Shown: positions 16,816 through 25,009 of the stretch, one piece after another
How positions within the stretch are numbered: the first letter of the stretch is position 1
Layout of the letters: the number at the start of each line of letters is the position of its first letter
Assembly (NCBI RefSeq): GCF_014647075.1
Contig: NZ_BMOM01000026.1
Span: 1 to 36,445 of the forward strand
Length of the DNA: 36,445 bases
Reading direction: 5' to 3'
Origin: Deinococcus aerophilus
GTDB lineage: Bacteria; Deinococcota; Deinococci; Deinococcales; Deinococcaceae
The notes under the pieces: generated by a model
The model's database searches: none
What the model was told of the DNA's origin: nothing
What the model saw: the letters and a program-made list of their open reading frames with translations, nothing else
Translations under genes and position numbers: made by a program

Positions 16816-18855
16816 TCACTGCTCAAACTGCCGTGTGAAGTTGTCCTGACGCAAGTAAACAAAACGTGGTGTGAGTGGAGGCAGGTTCTCGGCGCGCCGG
16901 AACTGCTCCTCGAAGGTCCAGTTTCTCTGGGGAGGCTGGTAGCGGTTGTTGCCCAGGATGAATGTACCGAACGCATGCAGGGGTTGACTCAGGCTCACCA
17001 GGGATCCGGTATAGGTGTACGTCACCGCACTTCCGGGGTAGGTGAGGTCGCCTGAGTTGCTGCCCCAATCTTCGTGAAACCTCATCATGTTGTGGACGCC
17101 GCCGCTCTGCGGTCCCCGGTCCAGGGTTCCCTCACCGTCCTGAACGGGTGGGCCTGGAATCGTCCCGGACGAGGTGGTCGCCGAAAGGATCCCTGCTTTG
17201 ATGGTGGTGGCACCTGCGTAGCGGCAAAAGAGCGGCAGCTGTGATTTGGCGTCGCCGCTCACCAGATCGCCCTGGGCCAGATCGGTGTAGAAGTTCCAGC
17301 GCCCCCCCAGGTCGTTGAGAAAACCCGCGTAGCTGCTGATGTTCCTGTACGTGCGGCTGACCCCGTAAGTCTTGGTGCCGTACCGGGTCGTGCAGCGCGT
17401 GGCCCCGTCCCATCCAGCAGAGATCACGTTGACGGTGTCTGAAATCACCGACGCTGGGATCCAGCCGCTTGCGCGGTCTGCGCTGGAATTGAAGTTGCCC
17501 TGAAGAAAGACCGCCTCATCCGAAACGAAGGTGATGCCCTTGGGTTTGGGATGAAAGGCGTTGTTGGACTGGAGCAGGGCGGCGTTCTTCAAGCGGACGG
17601 CGTAGTGGTTGGGTCCATCCTGAGCAATTCCGGTCGTTCCGTCTTCCACCGTGGCGTAGATGACCAGCCCGCCGTCGGTTTCATCGGCCAGTCCGCTGAT
17701 ACCGAGCAGCGACGCGTTGCCTGGGGTTCCCACACACGTCAGCAACTGGCGCACGTCTATTTCGAGCATCCGGCGGTTGGCACGGCCCGCATCCTGCTGA
17801 CCCCGGGCATCCCGGCCGCCGTTCTCCCAGTACTCCGCTTCACGGTTGTCCCGGAAGCTGGTGCTGGTTCCCAGGCTTTCTCCCAGGAGGCAACCGACTC
17901 CACTCAGGTTGATGATCGTCTTGGAGGCATTGACGAACATGGGATCCCAGTTGTCGCTACTTCCCCGGCGCCTGAGCACAATGCGGATGTCGGCTTTGTC
18001 CCAGTACTGCGCGCCCGGATTGGGCTGAAGCTGGGCGACCTCGGGAAGCTCGAGACTGGGAACCCGCTTCAGGCGTCCCCCGAAGGCGTTCGTGGTGCTG
18101 CTGCTGAGTTCGGTGCGCCCGGCACCACACGGAATGGTCCTCGCCGTGTTGCCGGCATCGTCGAGCTGGACCGTCCCCGCCGAGCAGTTGTTGCCATGCT
18201 TCCAGCCGCGGTACAGCCGGCCTGCAGCGGTGGTTTGCCCCTTGATGTACAGGGTCGCCCCTGCATCCAGAAACAGATTGCCGTTGGTGTGTACCGGACC
18301 AGACAGGTTCAGGTTCGCGGTGTTCGTGAACTCCAGGTCTTTGCCGAAAAAGACCGCGAATTGAAACAGGGGAACCAGGCGGCTGCGGAAAGTCAGCTCG
18401 GTGATGGCCTCCGGGTTTCCCGTTGTGCCCAGAGCCTGACCGCGCACCGTGAAAGGAGTTTCATCGGCCGTCAAGTTCTCGAAATCCTCGCCCGGAGGAA
18501 TCGTGATGGTGGTTGACCCACCCTTTTCCACGTAGCTCGTCACGGTGCGGCCAGCGACCACATTCGATTGACAGGCAAAGTCCCCCAAGCCCTTGTTGGT
18601 TCCCTGGCAGGGCGAGGCGGCCGAAGGAGTCACGCCGGCGGGGACTTCAAATCCTTTGAACTTCTGTCTCACCGCTTCTGCGCGGGCATTCAGTGCCGCC
18701 TCAGACGCGTAGAATCCTGCGCTGGCGTTGCCGCTGCTGGCGGAGGTGCGGGTGTTGTTGACCGTGACGATCGAGTACGTCGCCAGCACGACGAGCAGCA
18801 CGGCGGCGAGAGACAGCACGACGACGAGGACGACACCTTCTGTTCTGTTCTTCAT
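16816..18855 (-). CDS. ComZ/PilX-like large minor pilin, probable pilus-tip DNA receptor
   Basis: The 679-residue protein starts at MKNRTEG (ATG 18853-18855, GGTGAG upstream). A short prepilin leader ends in Gly before a hydrophobic helix (VVLVVVLSLAAVLLVVLATY). There is no Glu at position 5, as in the GspK/PilX tip pilins. The long body has strand-rich repeats (LSGPVHTNGNLFL) compatible with a beta-solenoid. In Thermus the equivalent gene comZ follows pilA1-pilA2-pilW and is needed for DNA uptake. Gene order, size and type agree here. Several Cys pairs probably form disulfides outside the cell. Confidence 0.82.
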   Translation of the reverse strand: MKNRTEGVVLVVVLSLAAVLLVVLATYSIVTVNNTRTSASSGNASAGFYASEAALNARAEAVRQKFKGFEVPAGVTPSAASPCQGTNKGLGDFACQSNVVAGRTVTSYVEKGGSTTITIPPGEDFENLTADETPFTVRGQALGTTGNPEAITELTFRSRLVPLFQFAVFFGKDLEFTNTANLNLSGPVHTNGNLFLDAGATLYIKGQTTAAGRLYRGWKHGNNCSAGTVQLDDAGNTARTIPCGAGRTELSSSTTNAFGGRLKRVPSLELPEVAQLQPNPGAQYWDKADIRIVLRRRGSSDNWDPMFVNASKTIINLSGVGCLLGESLGTSTSFRDNREAEYWENGGRDARGQQDAGRANRRMLEIDVRQLLTCVGTPGNASLLGISGLADETDGGLVIYATVEDGTTGIAQDGPNHYAVRLKNAALLQSNNAFHPKPKGITFVSDEAVFLQGNFNSSADRASGWIPASVISDTVNVISAGWDGATRCTTRYGTKTYGVSRTYRNISSYAGFLNDLGGRWNFYTDLAQGDLVSGDAKSQLPLFCRYAGATTIKAGILSATTSSGTIPGPPVQDGEGTLDRGPQSGGVHNMMRFHEDWGSNSGDLTYPGSAVTYTYTGSLVSLSQPLHAFGTFILGNNRYQPPQRNWTFEEQFRRAENLPPLTPRFVYLRQDNFTRQFEQ

Positions 18856-18860
18856 GTTGC

Positions 18861-19847
18861 TCACCGGGATGACTCGACATTGCGGGGAAAGACACGCGCC
18901 TCGAACGTGCGGGTGCGCGCTCGCCCCTGGCCGGCGTTCCCGCCCGTCAGCGTGAGGTTGACTTGCTTGAGCCTGGACCATGGGCCTTCGAGCCCCATGC
19001 TGGTCACTCCATTTTGTGCGGGGGTTGTTCCCTCGGCGATCAGGTCGGCGGTCACCTTTAACGCGGCCACATCAAACGCCACAGGTTCGGCTTCCGAATC
19101 GGTCTGGCCCGCCAGCGCCAGGCGCAAGGTGTTGTCCGGGGCGAGAAAATAGCGGCGCTCATCGATCAACATCAGCATGCTGTTGTTGTTGTCGCGGTAA
19201 TCGCTCGGTACGGTGTCACGAAGGGTCACGCTGATGCGGTTGACGGTCGTGCCCGCCTCCAGGGTGGTGACGGTATTGCCCACCTTCAGGACCGCGACGC
19301 GCGTGATCTTGCGTGTGCCGCCCGTTCCGCAGGTGTCGCAATACAGCAGGGCCGCCTGCGCCCGGCCCGACTGGGCAGCAAAATGGTCGCGCCAGGGACC
19401 GACATTCACATCGCTGCTCGCACACGGCCCTGTGGCAATCACCGAACTGGGCGGCGGTCCCGCAACCTGAAGGTTTGCGCCGCTCTTGGCACACAGGGGC
19501 AGCCGTTGCAGCTGCACGCGCGTCGTTGGATGGGGGGGTATGTTGCGCCGAACCGTGACAAATGCAGGTGTGCCAGAGCCACCCGGCCCGAATTCCACTC
19601 CGGAGACGCCCAGCCGGGGCTGTGCCAGCTCGAGGTTCTCGCCGGCCTGACGGACATCACCGGCCAAGATGTCCAGCGCGGTCTGTGCATTCTGGGACGC
19701 CATCACCCGGCCCGTGTCGGTCTCGACCAGCGTGGTGCTGCTGGCAAACAGATTGAACACGATGGTCAGGACGATCAGCCCCAGCGCCATCGTGACGAGC
19801 AGTTCGATGAGCGTAAATGCCTGTGCTGTTGTCTTCAAATTACTCAT
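18861..19847 (-). CDS. PilW-type minor pilin
   Basis: The 328-residue prepilin starts at MSNLKTT (ATG 19845-19847), overlapping the previous gene by 8 bp. The leader is cleaved at the A-F bond in QAFTLIELLVTMALG, with Glu5 present. The periplasmic domain contains a close Cys pair (CDTCGTG). It should join GspH- and PilV-like pilins to prime the type IV pilus tip. The stop lies 5 bp before the ComZ-like start. Confidence 0.88.
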   Translation of the reverse strand: MSNLKTTAQAFTLIELLVTMALGLIVLTIVFNLFASSTTLVETDTGRVMASQNAQTALDILAGDVRQAGENLELAQPRLGVSGVEFGPGGSGTPAFVTVRRNIPPHPTTRVQLQRLPLCAKSGANLQVAGPPPSSVIATGPCASSDVNVGPWRDHFAAQSGRAQAALLYCDTCGTGGTRKITRVAVLKVGNTVTTLEAGTTVNRISVTLRDTVPSDYRDNNNSMLMLIDERRYFLAPDNTLRLALAGQTDSEAEPVAFDVAALKVTADLIAEGTTPAQNGVTSMGLEGPWSRLKQVNLTLTGGNAGQGRARTRTFEARVFPRNVESSR

Positions 19848-20250
19848 CTTCCTTGCCAAACGAGGTGTAGAACGTCTCGGCGCGGTGGAGCAGCTGGCCG
19901 GTCTGCAATACATCCAGACGGATGTACACCGCCGTGTTGCTGCACACCATGGTGCTGGGCCGATCCGACGGACAGAACGTGGTTTGAACGGTGTACGGCT
20001 TCCCGTTGTACGTCACGGTCTCGGCGACGGTCCCCTGAGTGACCAGATTTCCATATCTCCCGAGCTGCCGGTAGTTTTCCAGCTTCTGCTCGCTGATTCT
20101 GACGGCCTCTGCCTTGCGCTCCACCTTGCTGTTCAAGCTGGTATTCGCCAACAGAGCGGCAAACATGGTCGCCATGACCATGCCCAGCACCAGCAGGGCA
20201 GCGAGCACCTCCACAAGGGTGAAACCCTGTGTGCCGTGTTCACTTCGCAC
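19840..20250 (-). CDS. PilV-type minor pilin
   Basis: The 136-residue prepilin begins with a GTG at 20248-20250, overlapping the upstream gene by 11 bp. The cleavage motif is G-FTLVEVLAALLVLG with Glu5, followed by a short globular domain with two Cys (FCPSDRPSTMVCS). It corresponds to the second gene of Thermus-type comZ clusters. Confidence 0.87.
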   Translation of the reverse strand: MRSEHGTQGFTLVEVLAALLVLGMVMATMFAALLANTSLNSKVERKAEAVRISEQKLENYRQLGRYGNLVTQGTVAETVTYNGKPYTVQTTFCPSDRPSTMVCSNTAVYIRLDVLQTGQLLHRAETFYTSFGKEDE

Positions 20251-20758
20251 CCGTTCTCACCGCCCCGTTCAGCGCCGCTTCTACCACGTAGGTGCGCCGT
20301 CCGTCCGTCAGGTTCAGAAACCGGGCCGCCGTCATCGCGCCCTGTGGCTCGGCCATGCCTCTGGAGGTGAAGCAGACGACGAGCAGGGCGTTGCTCTGGA
20401 CGGTGGGATTGGCGGGACTGGGTTTGGAGGCGGTCAGAACCAGGGGACGGTTGCCGGCATCCAGCCCAACGGTACCGATCGGCGTCCATTTGGACTGGTC
20501 TGATTCACTGCACCGCACGGAGCTTTGCAAAATCAGCTCCTTGTCGTTGACCAGGATGAGACGTCGGGCCTGGGTATTGGACATGGCCTGACTGCGCAGC
20601 GTGATCAGGGCCGCGTGAACGGTTCGGGCCGCGTCGCGCGGTGGATTGCGGGTTGACAGGTAGCTGTAGGTTCCCAGCGCAAAGAGAACGCCCACAATCG
20701 CCAGCACCACCAGCAGTTCGATCAGGGTAAAGCCCCCTTGGGCCCGTGAAGATGACAC
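20240..20758 (-). CDS. GspH/FimT-type minor pilin, first gene of the operon
   Basis: The 172-residue prepilin starts at the GTG at 20756-20758 (then SSSRAQ), directly before the cleavage motif G-FTLIELLVVLAIVG. A longer frame to 20947 would put an implausible leader in front. A GATACT box ends 6 nt before the GTG, so the transcript may be leaderless. It encodes a FimT/GspH pseudopilin that starts pilus assembly with the following three genes. Confidence 0.87.
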   Translation of the reverse strand: MSSSRAQGGFTLIELLVVLAIVGVLFALGTYSYLSTRNPPRDAARTVHAALITLRSQAMSNTQARRLILVNDKELILQSSVRCSESDQSKWTPIGTVGLDAGNRPLVLTASKPSPANPTVQSNALLVVCFTSRGMAEPQGAMTAARFLNLTDGRRTYVVEAALNGAVRTGAK

Positions 20759-20762
20759 GCAG

Positions 20763-20874
20763 CCAGTATCGTGATTGCTCCTTACAAAAACTTCACGGAA
20801 TGGGGGGAGGAGCCCCCTCGGTCGGTTGCTCCTTGGCCGTTCTTCTGTCTCCAGTACCAGCGTGATTGCACCTT
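20763..20874 (-). promoter_or_regulatory. Putative pilin-operon promoter and imperfect direct repeat
   Basis: GATACT (20770-20765, minus strand) is a fair -10 for the GspH gene. The block around it, CCAGTAtCGTGATTGCtCCTT (20763-20782 on plus), recurs at 20851-20874 with a 3-nt insertion and one change. Two such copies 88 bp apart upstream of the operon could be regulator sites or a small duplication. The remainder of 20759-21009 holds no gene I can support. Confidence 0.4.
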
Positions 20875-21009
20875 GAGCAGCCTCGATGCAAACCGAGCAG
20901 CCTTGACATCGAGAATGACCTGCCGAGGCTTTTACACTGCCCGTCAAGGCTCTTGGAGACGGATGAATGGAGCTGCTCTAAGATCACGCACCTGTTGCGG
21001 TCGGTTCAA

Positions 21010-21450
21010 TTACTGCACTGTGCGGACCGCTTTGAATTTCAATCTGTACGACGTACAGTCCATCGACTGAGCCATAAAGCTTCCCTCAGCGACATCCACA
21101 CTGGTGAAGCGGCCCTCGAAATCCCAGGCCAGATACGGCTTTTTCGCGGTGGTCTCAAATTTCCCCTGCTTCACAGCCACGGTGCCGGGCATGGCACCAA
21201 GCGCACCGATGACACGGGGGTTGGTCTTGTAGGTCGTGTTCGTCAGTGAGTCGCTGCAACGCCAGTACCCGGTCATTGTGACGTCGCTGATGGTCTTTCC
21301 GTCCGCACTGACGCGGAAGCTGATCGTATTGCCCCTGAAATCTCCGGTGAGTTCCCCTTTGAAGACCCCACTCCGAGGGGCGGCGGCCAGGCTGAGCGGC
21401 GCGGTGCAGGCGAGGATCAAAATCAGGGTGACCATCGGTGCGCGTGGCAT
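21010..21450 (-). CDS. Exported protein of unknown function
   Basis: The 146-residue protein starts at MPRAPMVTL (ATG 21448-21450), with a signal peptide (hydrophobic to about 23, cleavage likely after SLAAA). The mature part is about 120 residues of beta-rich sequence with two Cys (YWRCSDSL and MDCTSY) that may form a disulfide. TACAAT lies 8 nt before the ATG, suggesting a leaderless or nearly leaderless mRNA. It is upstream of the minor-pilin operon on the same strand, but a functional link is not shown. Confidence 0.75.
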   Translation of the reverse strand: MPRAPMVTLILILACTAPLSLAAAPRSGVFKGELTGDFRGNTISFRVSADGKTISDVTMTGYWRCSDSLTNTTYKTNPRVIGALGAMPGTVAVKQGKFETTAKKPYLAWDFEGRFTSVDVAEGSFMAQSMDCTSYRLKFKAVRTVQ

Positions 21451-21842
21451 AGGACCCAATTGTAGATCAGCCCAGCAGCTGTCCGGCGGGCCACGAGTCA
21501 AGGTGGTGGAAAGTAGCGTCGTGGGGCGCGAGGGTGCAAAAGGCCGTGACGTATGGTCCGCAGGCACTGTTTGGAGAACCCCGGACAGACGCGCCTGAGC
21601 AGGCCTAGCGACGCGCAGCTCCTGGGAGCCATCTTGAGGCAGGCCAGCATGGCTGGGCGCGCGGCGGGGGCCAGGACACTGTCTGACTGGCCCGGTTCGT
21701 TGCCCGCGCTGGGCACCATCATGGTTGCGGCTCTGTGCCTGGACCATTGGGCGTGGTCCTGTGGCACTTCCGCCGCGCGGCCTTGAGAACTTCACCACCC
21801 GCTGACAGATGTTCAACTATGACGGGCCCGTGTACCGGTGCC
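21451..21842. other. Intergenic stretch of about 390 bp
   Basis: The promoter of the exported-protein gene lies at its left end. Small open frames on both strands between 21500 and 21790 are Pro/Arg-rich with no recognisable domain, start site or ribosome site. I see no hairpin or repeat of note. Confidence 0.4.
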
Positions 21843-22685
21843 TTACGGCTCTTCCCGGGAACGGCTCTCTAGTTCCTCAATGCGGTCCTGATGCTCTGCG
21901 GCCGCCGCTTCCAGCTGCGCCCGGCGTGCCTCCGACGTCCGCTGCCGCTCTTCGAGGTCGGCAATCTGCTCCAGGTTCCGGGTCTCGGCCGCTTCCAGCA
22001 CCTCGATGTTGCGCCGCGAACTCTCCGCCTCGTCCGAGAGCTGCATCTTCTGAGCCGCGTGGGTCTGCCCGCCTTGCTCCAATTGGCGGATCCGCAGCAA
22101 CGCCTGCTGGTGCACGTCGTCCAGATGGACGAGCTCCCGCTCCGTGCGCTCGCGCTCTGCAGCCTCCAGTCGCTCGGTCACATCGGCACTGACCTGCTCG
22201 AGGGCCCTGACCTGCTCGTCGTTCGCCGCTTCGCTGATGGCCACGGTGATCAGGTCCTCCAGCGCCCTGGCCTGCCGCTGCACCACCGCGCCCAGGGTGG
22301 TCAGCAGCCCGGCGCTGATGTTCTCCAGCGGGGTGCCCCGGACGTTCGTCAGGGCGTCCTGGATCGCCTGCTGAAGCAGGTGTGCCGCGTCGATCTGGGC
22401 TTGGCCGGAAGCAATCACCTGCTCGAGCCTGGCCACGTGGGCCTGTGCCGCTGGAGAGTCGGTTTCTGCCACGTCGTTCCGGAGCTGGCTCTGGGTGGTG
22501 CGCACCACCTGTCTCAGGGCCTGGGCCACGCCGATCTGTTCGCGGCCCGCACTCACGATCAGTTCGAGCGCCTCGCTCTGGGCAAATCCGGCGGCCCCGA
22601 CGTGATGACGTGCCGAGATCACCGAGCGGCGCTGCTTCTCCCGGTCCAGCTCAGGAATCCCTTTGCTTTTGCGGGTCTCCGACAT
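21843..22685 (-). CDS. Coiled-coil protein of unknown function
   Basis: The 280-residue protein starts at MSETRKSKG (ATG 22683-22685), with TAGAAT 7 nt upstream and no ribosome site, so it may be leaderless. Almost the whole protein is Ala/Glu/Gln/Arg-rich helix, with long coiled coils from about residue 155 to the end. The N-terminal part (YIS-free, GFAQSEALELIVSAGREQIG) has repeated helical units. It has no signal peptide, membrane helix or Cys, so it is cytoplasmic and perhaps structural. Confidence 0.75.
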   Translation of the reverse strand: MSETRKSKGIPELDREKQRRSVISARHHVGAAGFAQSEALELIVSAGREQIGVAQALRQVVRTTQSQLRNDVAETDSPAAQAHVARLEQVIASGQAQIDAAHLLQQAIQDALTNVRGTPLENISAGLLTTLGAVVQRQARALEDLITVAISEAANDEQVRALEQVSADVTERLEAAERERTERELVHLDDVHQQALLRIRQLEQGGQTHAAQKMQLSDEAESSRRNIEVLEAAETRNLEQIADLEERQRTSEARRAQLEAAAAEHQDRIEELESRSREEP

Positions 22686-22845
22686 GGAGGTCATTCTACA
22701 GGCCACCCAGGCGCACAACGGTCTGCCGGGGCTCGGCGAGAGCGGGTGAAGGGCTTTTGGGACGTGGAATACGGGTTGTAAATGGCGGCGCCGTCCCGCG
22801 GCGTGCTGTCGCTCATGGATGGTGCATTCGAGGGTCGATTCAGGA

Positions 22846-22877
22846 ACGCTCGCCCTGGACGAATTCAGGGCGAGCGT
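22846..22877 (-). terminator. Perfect 12-bp hairpin downstream of the WGxxGxxG gene
   Basis: ACGCTCGCCCTG (22846-22857) and CAGGGCGAGCGT (22866-22877) pair fully around an 8-nt loop. The hairpin starts 18 bp after the stop codon of the minus-strand gene. The bases after it on that strand are only moderately T-rich, so it may be a terminator or an mRNA 3'-end stabiliser. Confidence 0.6.
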
Positions 22878-22895
22878 CAGGCATCTCGGGAACCG

Positions 22896-23180
22896 TCAGC
22901 GACGGGTGGTGTCGTGCACGTCTCTGGTTTCCACGCGAACCGGCCGGGGCGCGGGACGGTTGAGGCCCGCGAGCCCCGCCAGTCCAATCAGGCCCAGCAG
23001 GCCCCACGGAAACTCACGCGTATCCGCACGACCGTTGTTGTTGGTATCGACCACTCCATCGTTGTTGGGATCGAGGGGCGCATTCAGGGTGTCCGGGGTC
23101 GTGGTGTCGGTGGACGTGTCTTGCGCGGAGGCCACCGGGGCGACGGACAGCAGAAGGGAGAGAAGCAGGACTTTATTCAT
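22896..23180 (-). CDS. Exported WGxxGxxG-type protein with a calcium-binding-like loop
   Basis: The 94-residue protein starts at MNKVLLL (ATG 23178-23180, AGGTGG upstream). It has a signal peptide (cleavage likely after VASA), a Thr/Asp-rich linker, and an acidic loop DPNNDGVVDTNNNGRADTRE resembling an EF-hand or thrombospondin type 3 site. A hydrophobic WGLLGLIGLAGLAG segment and an Arg-rich tail follow. The WG-repeat, hydrophobic stretch and basic end match small WGxxGxxG C-terminal sorting or anchoring proteins seen in Deinococcus. Function unknown. Confidence 0.75.
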   Translation of the reverse strand: MNKVLLLSLLLSVAPVASAQDTSTDTTTPDTLNAPLDPNNDGVVDTNNNGRADTREFPWGLLGLIGLAGLAGLNRPAPRPVRVETRDVHDTTRR

Positions 23181-23587
23181 AGAGACCACCTTTTTGAGCT
23201 CGCGTTCCGATCAGTGGGTTTCGTGTTTCATCAACTTCACCGGTCTGTCTTCTGCTTGCGAGGGCAAGCTAAGCCTACAGACGGCCGAAATTGTGTGGCC
23301 TGCTTCAGTGCGTGTTTAGGAAACTCCACAGTCCGTCGAAGCTCAACATCAGATGAATGGCAAAAGCCCAGTTCTCCTTTGGAAGGGACATCTCGGGGGC
23401 TTGATGCCTGTAAAACGTTGCCGACAGGGCCGGCGCTCACGTCGTGCCTACTCCAGATCGTCAATCTCTGAACGGGACCACCCTTGAAAAGTCAGAATAC
23501 TCCTTGATCCTAAACCCCCTGGGGGTATATGGTCAGGCCAGTGACCCTGTGGTCAACGCCCCCCACGAAGAGGAGAACCCCAGCCCC
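23181..23587. other. Intergenic stretch of about 400 bp between divergent genes
   Basis: It holds the promoter region of the WGxxGxxG gene and, at 23511-23529, a CsoR/CstR-like operator before the rhodanese gene. Nothing else recognisable is present. The region between 23280 and 23460 is less GC-rich than its surroundings. Confidence 0.4.
23511..23529 (+). promoter_or_regulatory. Putative CsoR/CstR-family operator
   Basis: TAaACCCCCTGGGGGTaTA is a near-palindrome with five C and five G around a single centre base. CsoR-family repressors bind sites of this C-run/G-run form, and the CstR branch controls sulfurtransferase genes through per- or polysulfide sensing. The site lies 60 bp before a rhodanese start. 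No csoR-like gene is in the window. Confidence 0.55.
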
Positions 23588-23962
23588 ATGAAGCGAATCC
23601 TGATGCCCCTGGCCGCTGCCCTGACCCTCACGGCCTGCACGACGCAGGCGAGCGACGGCTTCCCCACCATCTCTGTTGATCAATTGAAGACGGCGGTGGA
23701 CGGCGGCGCGTACCTGCTCGATGTCCGCACGCCCGCCGAATTTGCCGAGGGGCATATCGCCAGCGCGATCAATCTGCCGCTGGACGAGGTGGAAGCCCGG
23801 ACCGGCGAGGTGCCCACCGGCCGCCCGGTGTACGTCATCTGCCGCAGCGGCAACCGCAGCGCCCAGGCCAGCGCCGTCCTGAGCAAGGCGGGCCGGGACG
23901 TGATCAACGTGGGCGGCGGCATGAACGACTGGATCGCCGCCGGTTACCCGGTGACGCGCTGA
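23588..23962 (+). CDS. Rhodanese-domain lipoprotein
   Basis: The 124-residue protein has a lipobox LTAC (Cys17), so it is an exported, lipid-anchored protein. A single rhodanese domain follows (LLDVRTPAEFAEGHI) with active-site loop CRSGNRS (Cys85) and the closing VGGGMNDW. It should carry a persulfide on Cys85 and transfer sulfane sulfur. The ATG at 23588 is about 13 nt after GAGGAG. It precedes the thioredoxin-like gene by 19 bp, forming an operon behind the CsoR-like site. Confidence 0.9.
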   Translation: MKRILMPLAAALTLTACTTQASDGFPTISVDQLKTAVDGGAYLLDVRTPAEFAEGHIASAINLPLDEVEARTGEVPTGRPVYVICRSGNRSAQASAVLSKAGRDVINVGGGMNDWIAAGYPVTR

Positions 23963-23981
23963 TCATGCCGGGCCGGGCAGC

Positions 23982-24764
23982 GTGAATCTGGGTCTGGACG
24001 GCCTGATCCTGGGGCCGCTGAACCTGAGCTGGCAGAGCCTGACGCTGCTGCTGGGTGTGGTGACGTGGCTCAGCGTGGCCCGGTTCGCGGGTGCTGAGCG
24101 CGCCCTGCTCGTCACGCTGCTGGTGGCGCGGCTGTGGGCGGCGCTGCCCGGACTGGACGGTCAGCGGCCGGTGCTGGAGAACCTGCTGGACATTGTGGAC
24201 ATTCGCCGGGGCGGCTGGGCCTGGCTGCCGGGAATGCTGGCGGGTGTGCTGGCGCTGTGGTGGCCGGCGCGCCGATTCTCGCCCCTGATGATGCGGGCGG
24301 TGGCGGTGACCGTGGTGGTCGCCGCCCTGCCAGGGCTGCTCAAACCAGCGCCGCAGGGCATGCAGGCCTCCCTACCCGCCACGCCCCTGCCCCGGCTGAG
24401 CGCGCTGGAATCGCAGGCTCCCGCGCCGTTGCCCACCGGCGGCGTCGTCAATTTCTGGGCCACTTGGTGCGGGCCGTGCCGCGCGGAACTGCCCCTTCTG
24501 GAAACCCGGCAGGAGCAGGGAGAGAAGATCCAACTCGTGAACGTCGGCGAATCCGACCAGACCGTGAAAAGCTTTCTGAAAGCGAACAGGCTGACGCTGC
24601 AGACGTGGATGGGGGGTCAGGCCCTGAGCGGTCCCCTGGGCATCACGGGTTTTCCCACCACGCTGGCGGTGAGCCGCACGGGCCGGGTGGTCGGGCGTCA
24701 CCTGGGGCCGCTCAGCGGCGCCCAGCTTCAGAGTCTGCTGGACCTTGCCCAGGAAGCGCCCTGA
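23982..24764 (+). CDS. Membrane-anchored TlpA-like thioredoxin
   Basis: The 260-residue protein probably begins at GTG 23982, since an ATG at 23964 hits a stop at once. The first about 120 residues form four hydrophobic helices with the motif VDIRRGGWAW, resembling the diacylglyceryl transferase-like membrane domain seen fused to some thioredoxins. A periplasmic thioredoxin domain follows, with TWCGPC (Cys163/Cys166) and cis-Pro in TGFPTT. It should reduce or exchange thiols outside the membrane, for example reducing the rhodanese persulfide. A weak hairpin at 24883-24898 may end the transcript. Confidence 0.87.
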   Translation: MNLGLDGLILGPLNLSWQSLTLLLGVVTWLSVARFAGAERALLVTLLVARLWAALPGLDGQRPVLENLLDIVDIRRGGWAWLPGMLAGVLALWWPARRFSPLMMRAVAVTVVVAALPGLLKPAPQGMQASLPATPLPRLSALESQAPAPLPTGGVVNFWATWCGPCRAELPLLETRQEQGEKIQLVNVGESDQTVKSFLKANRLTLQTWMGGQALSGPLGITGFPTTLAVSRTGRVVGRHLGPLSGAQLQSLLDLAQEAP

Positions 24765-24882
24765 GCCCTGGGTGGGCTCTGGAAAAGACATGAACGCCCC
24801 GGCGGAACGCGGCCCGGTGAGCGGTGATGCAAGGAAGCTCCGGTACGTTGCCCTGGCCGGCACTCTCCCCGATGCATGAGAA

Positions 24883-24898
24883 GGAGGTCTGAACCTCC
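24883..24898. terminator. Small hairpin between convergent genes
   Basis: GGAGGT and ACCTCC pair around a CTGA tetraloop. There is no T tract, so any terminator role is weak. It lies in the 245-bp gap between two convergent genes, which otherwise shows nothing recognisable. Confidence 0.3.
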
Positions 24899-25009
24899 GG
24901 ATTGCCCGGCGGTGCCTGAAACGTTGCGGCGGGTGGGAGCGAGGGGTGGAAGTCGCCGCAACGCCCTGGACCGCTGGTACGCGGCGCGGAGAAATGAGGC
25001 GCGGCACCT

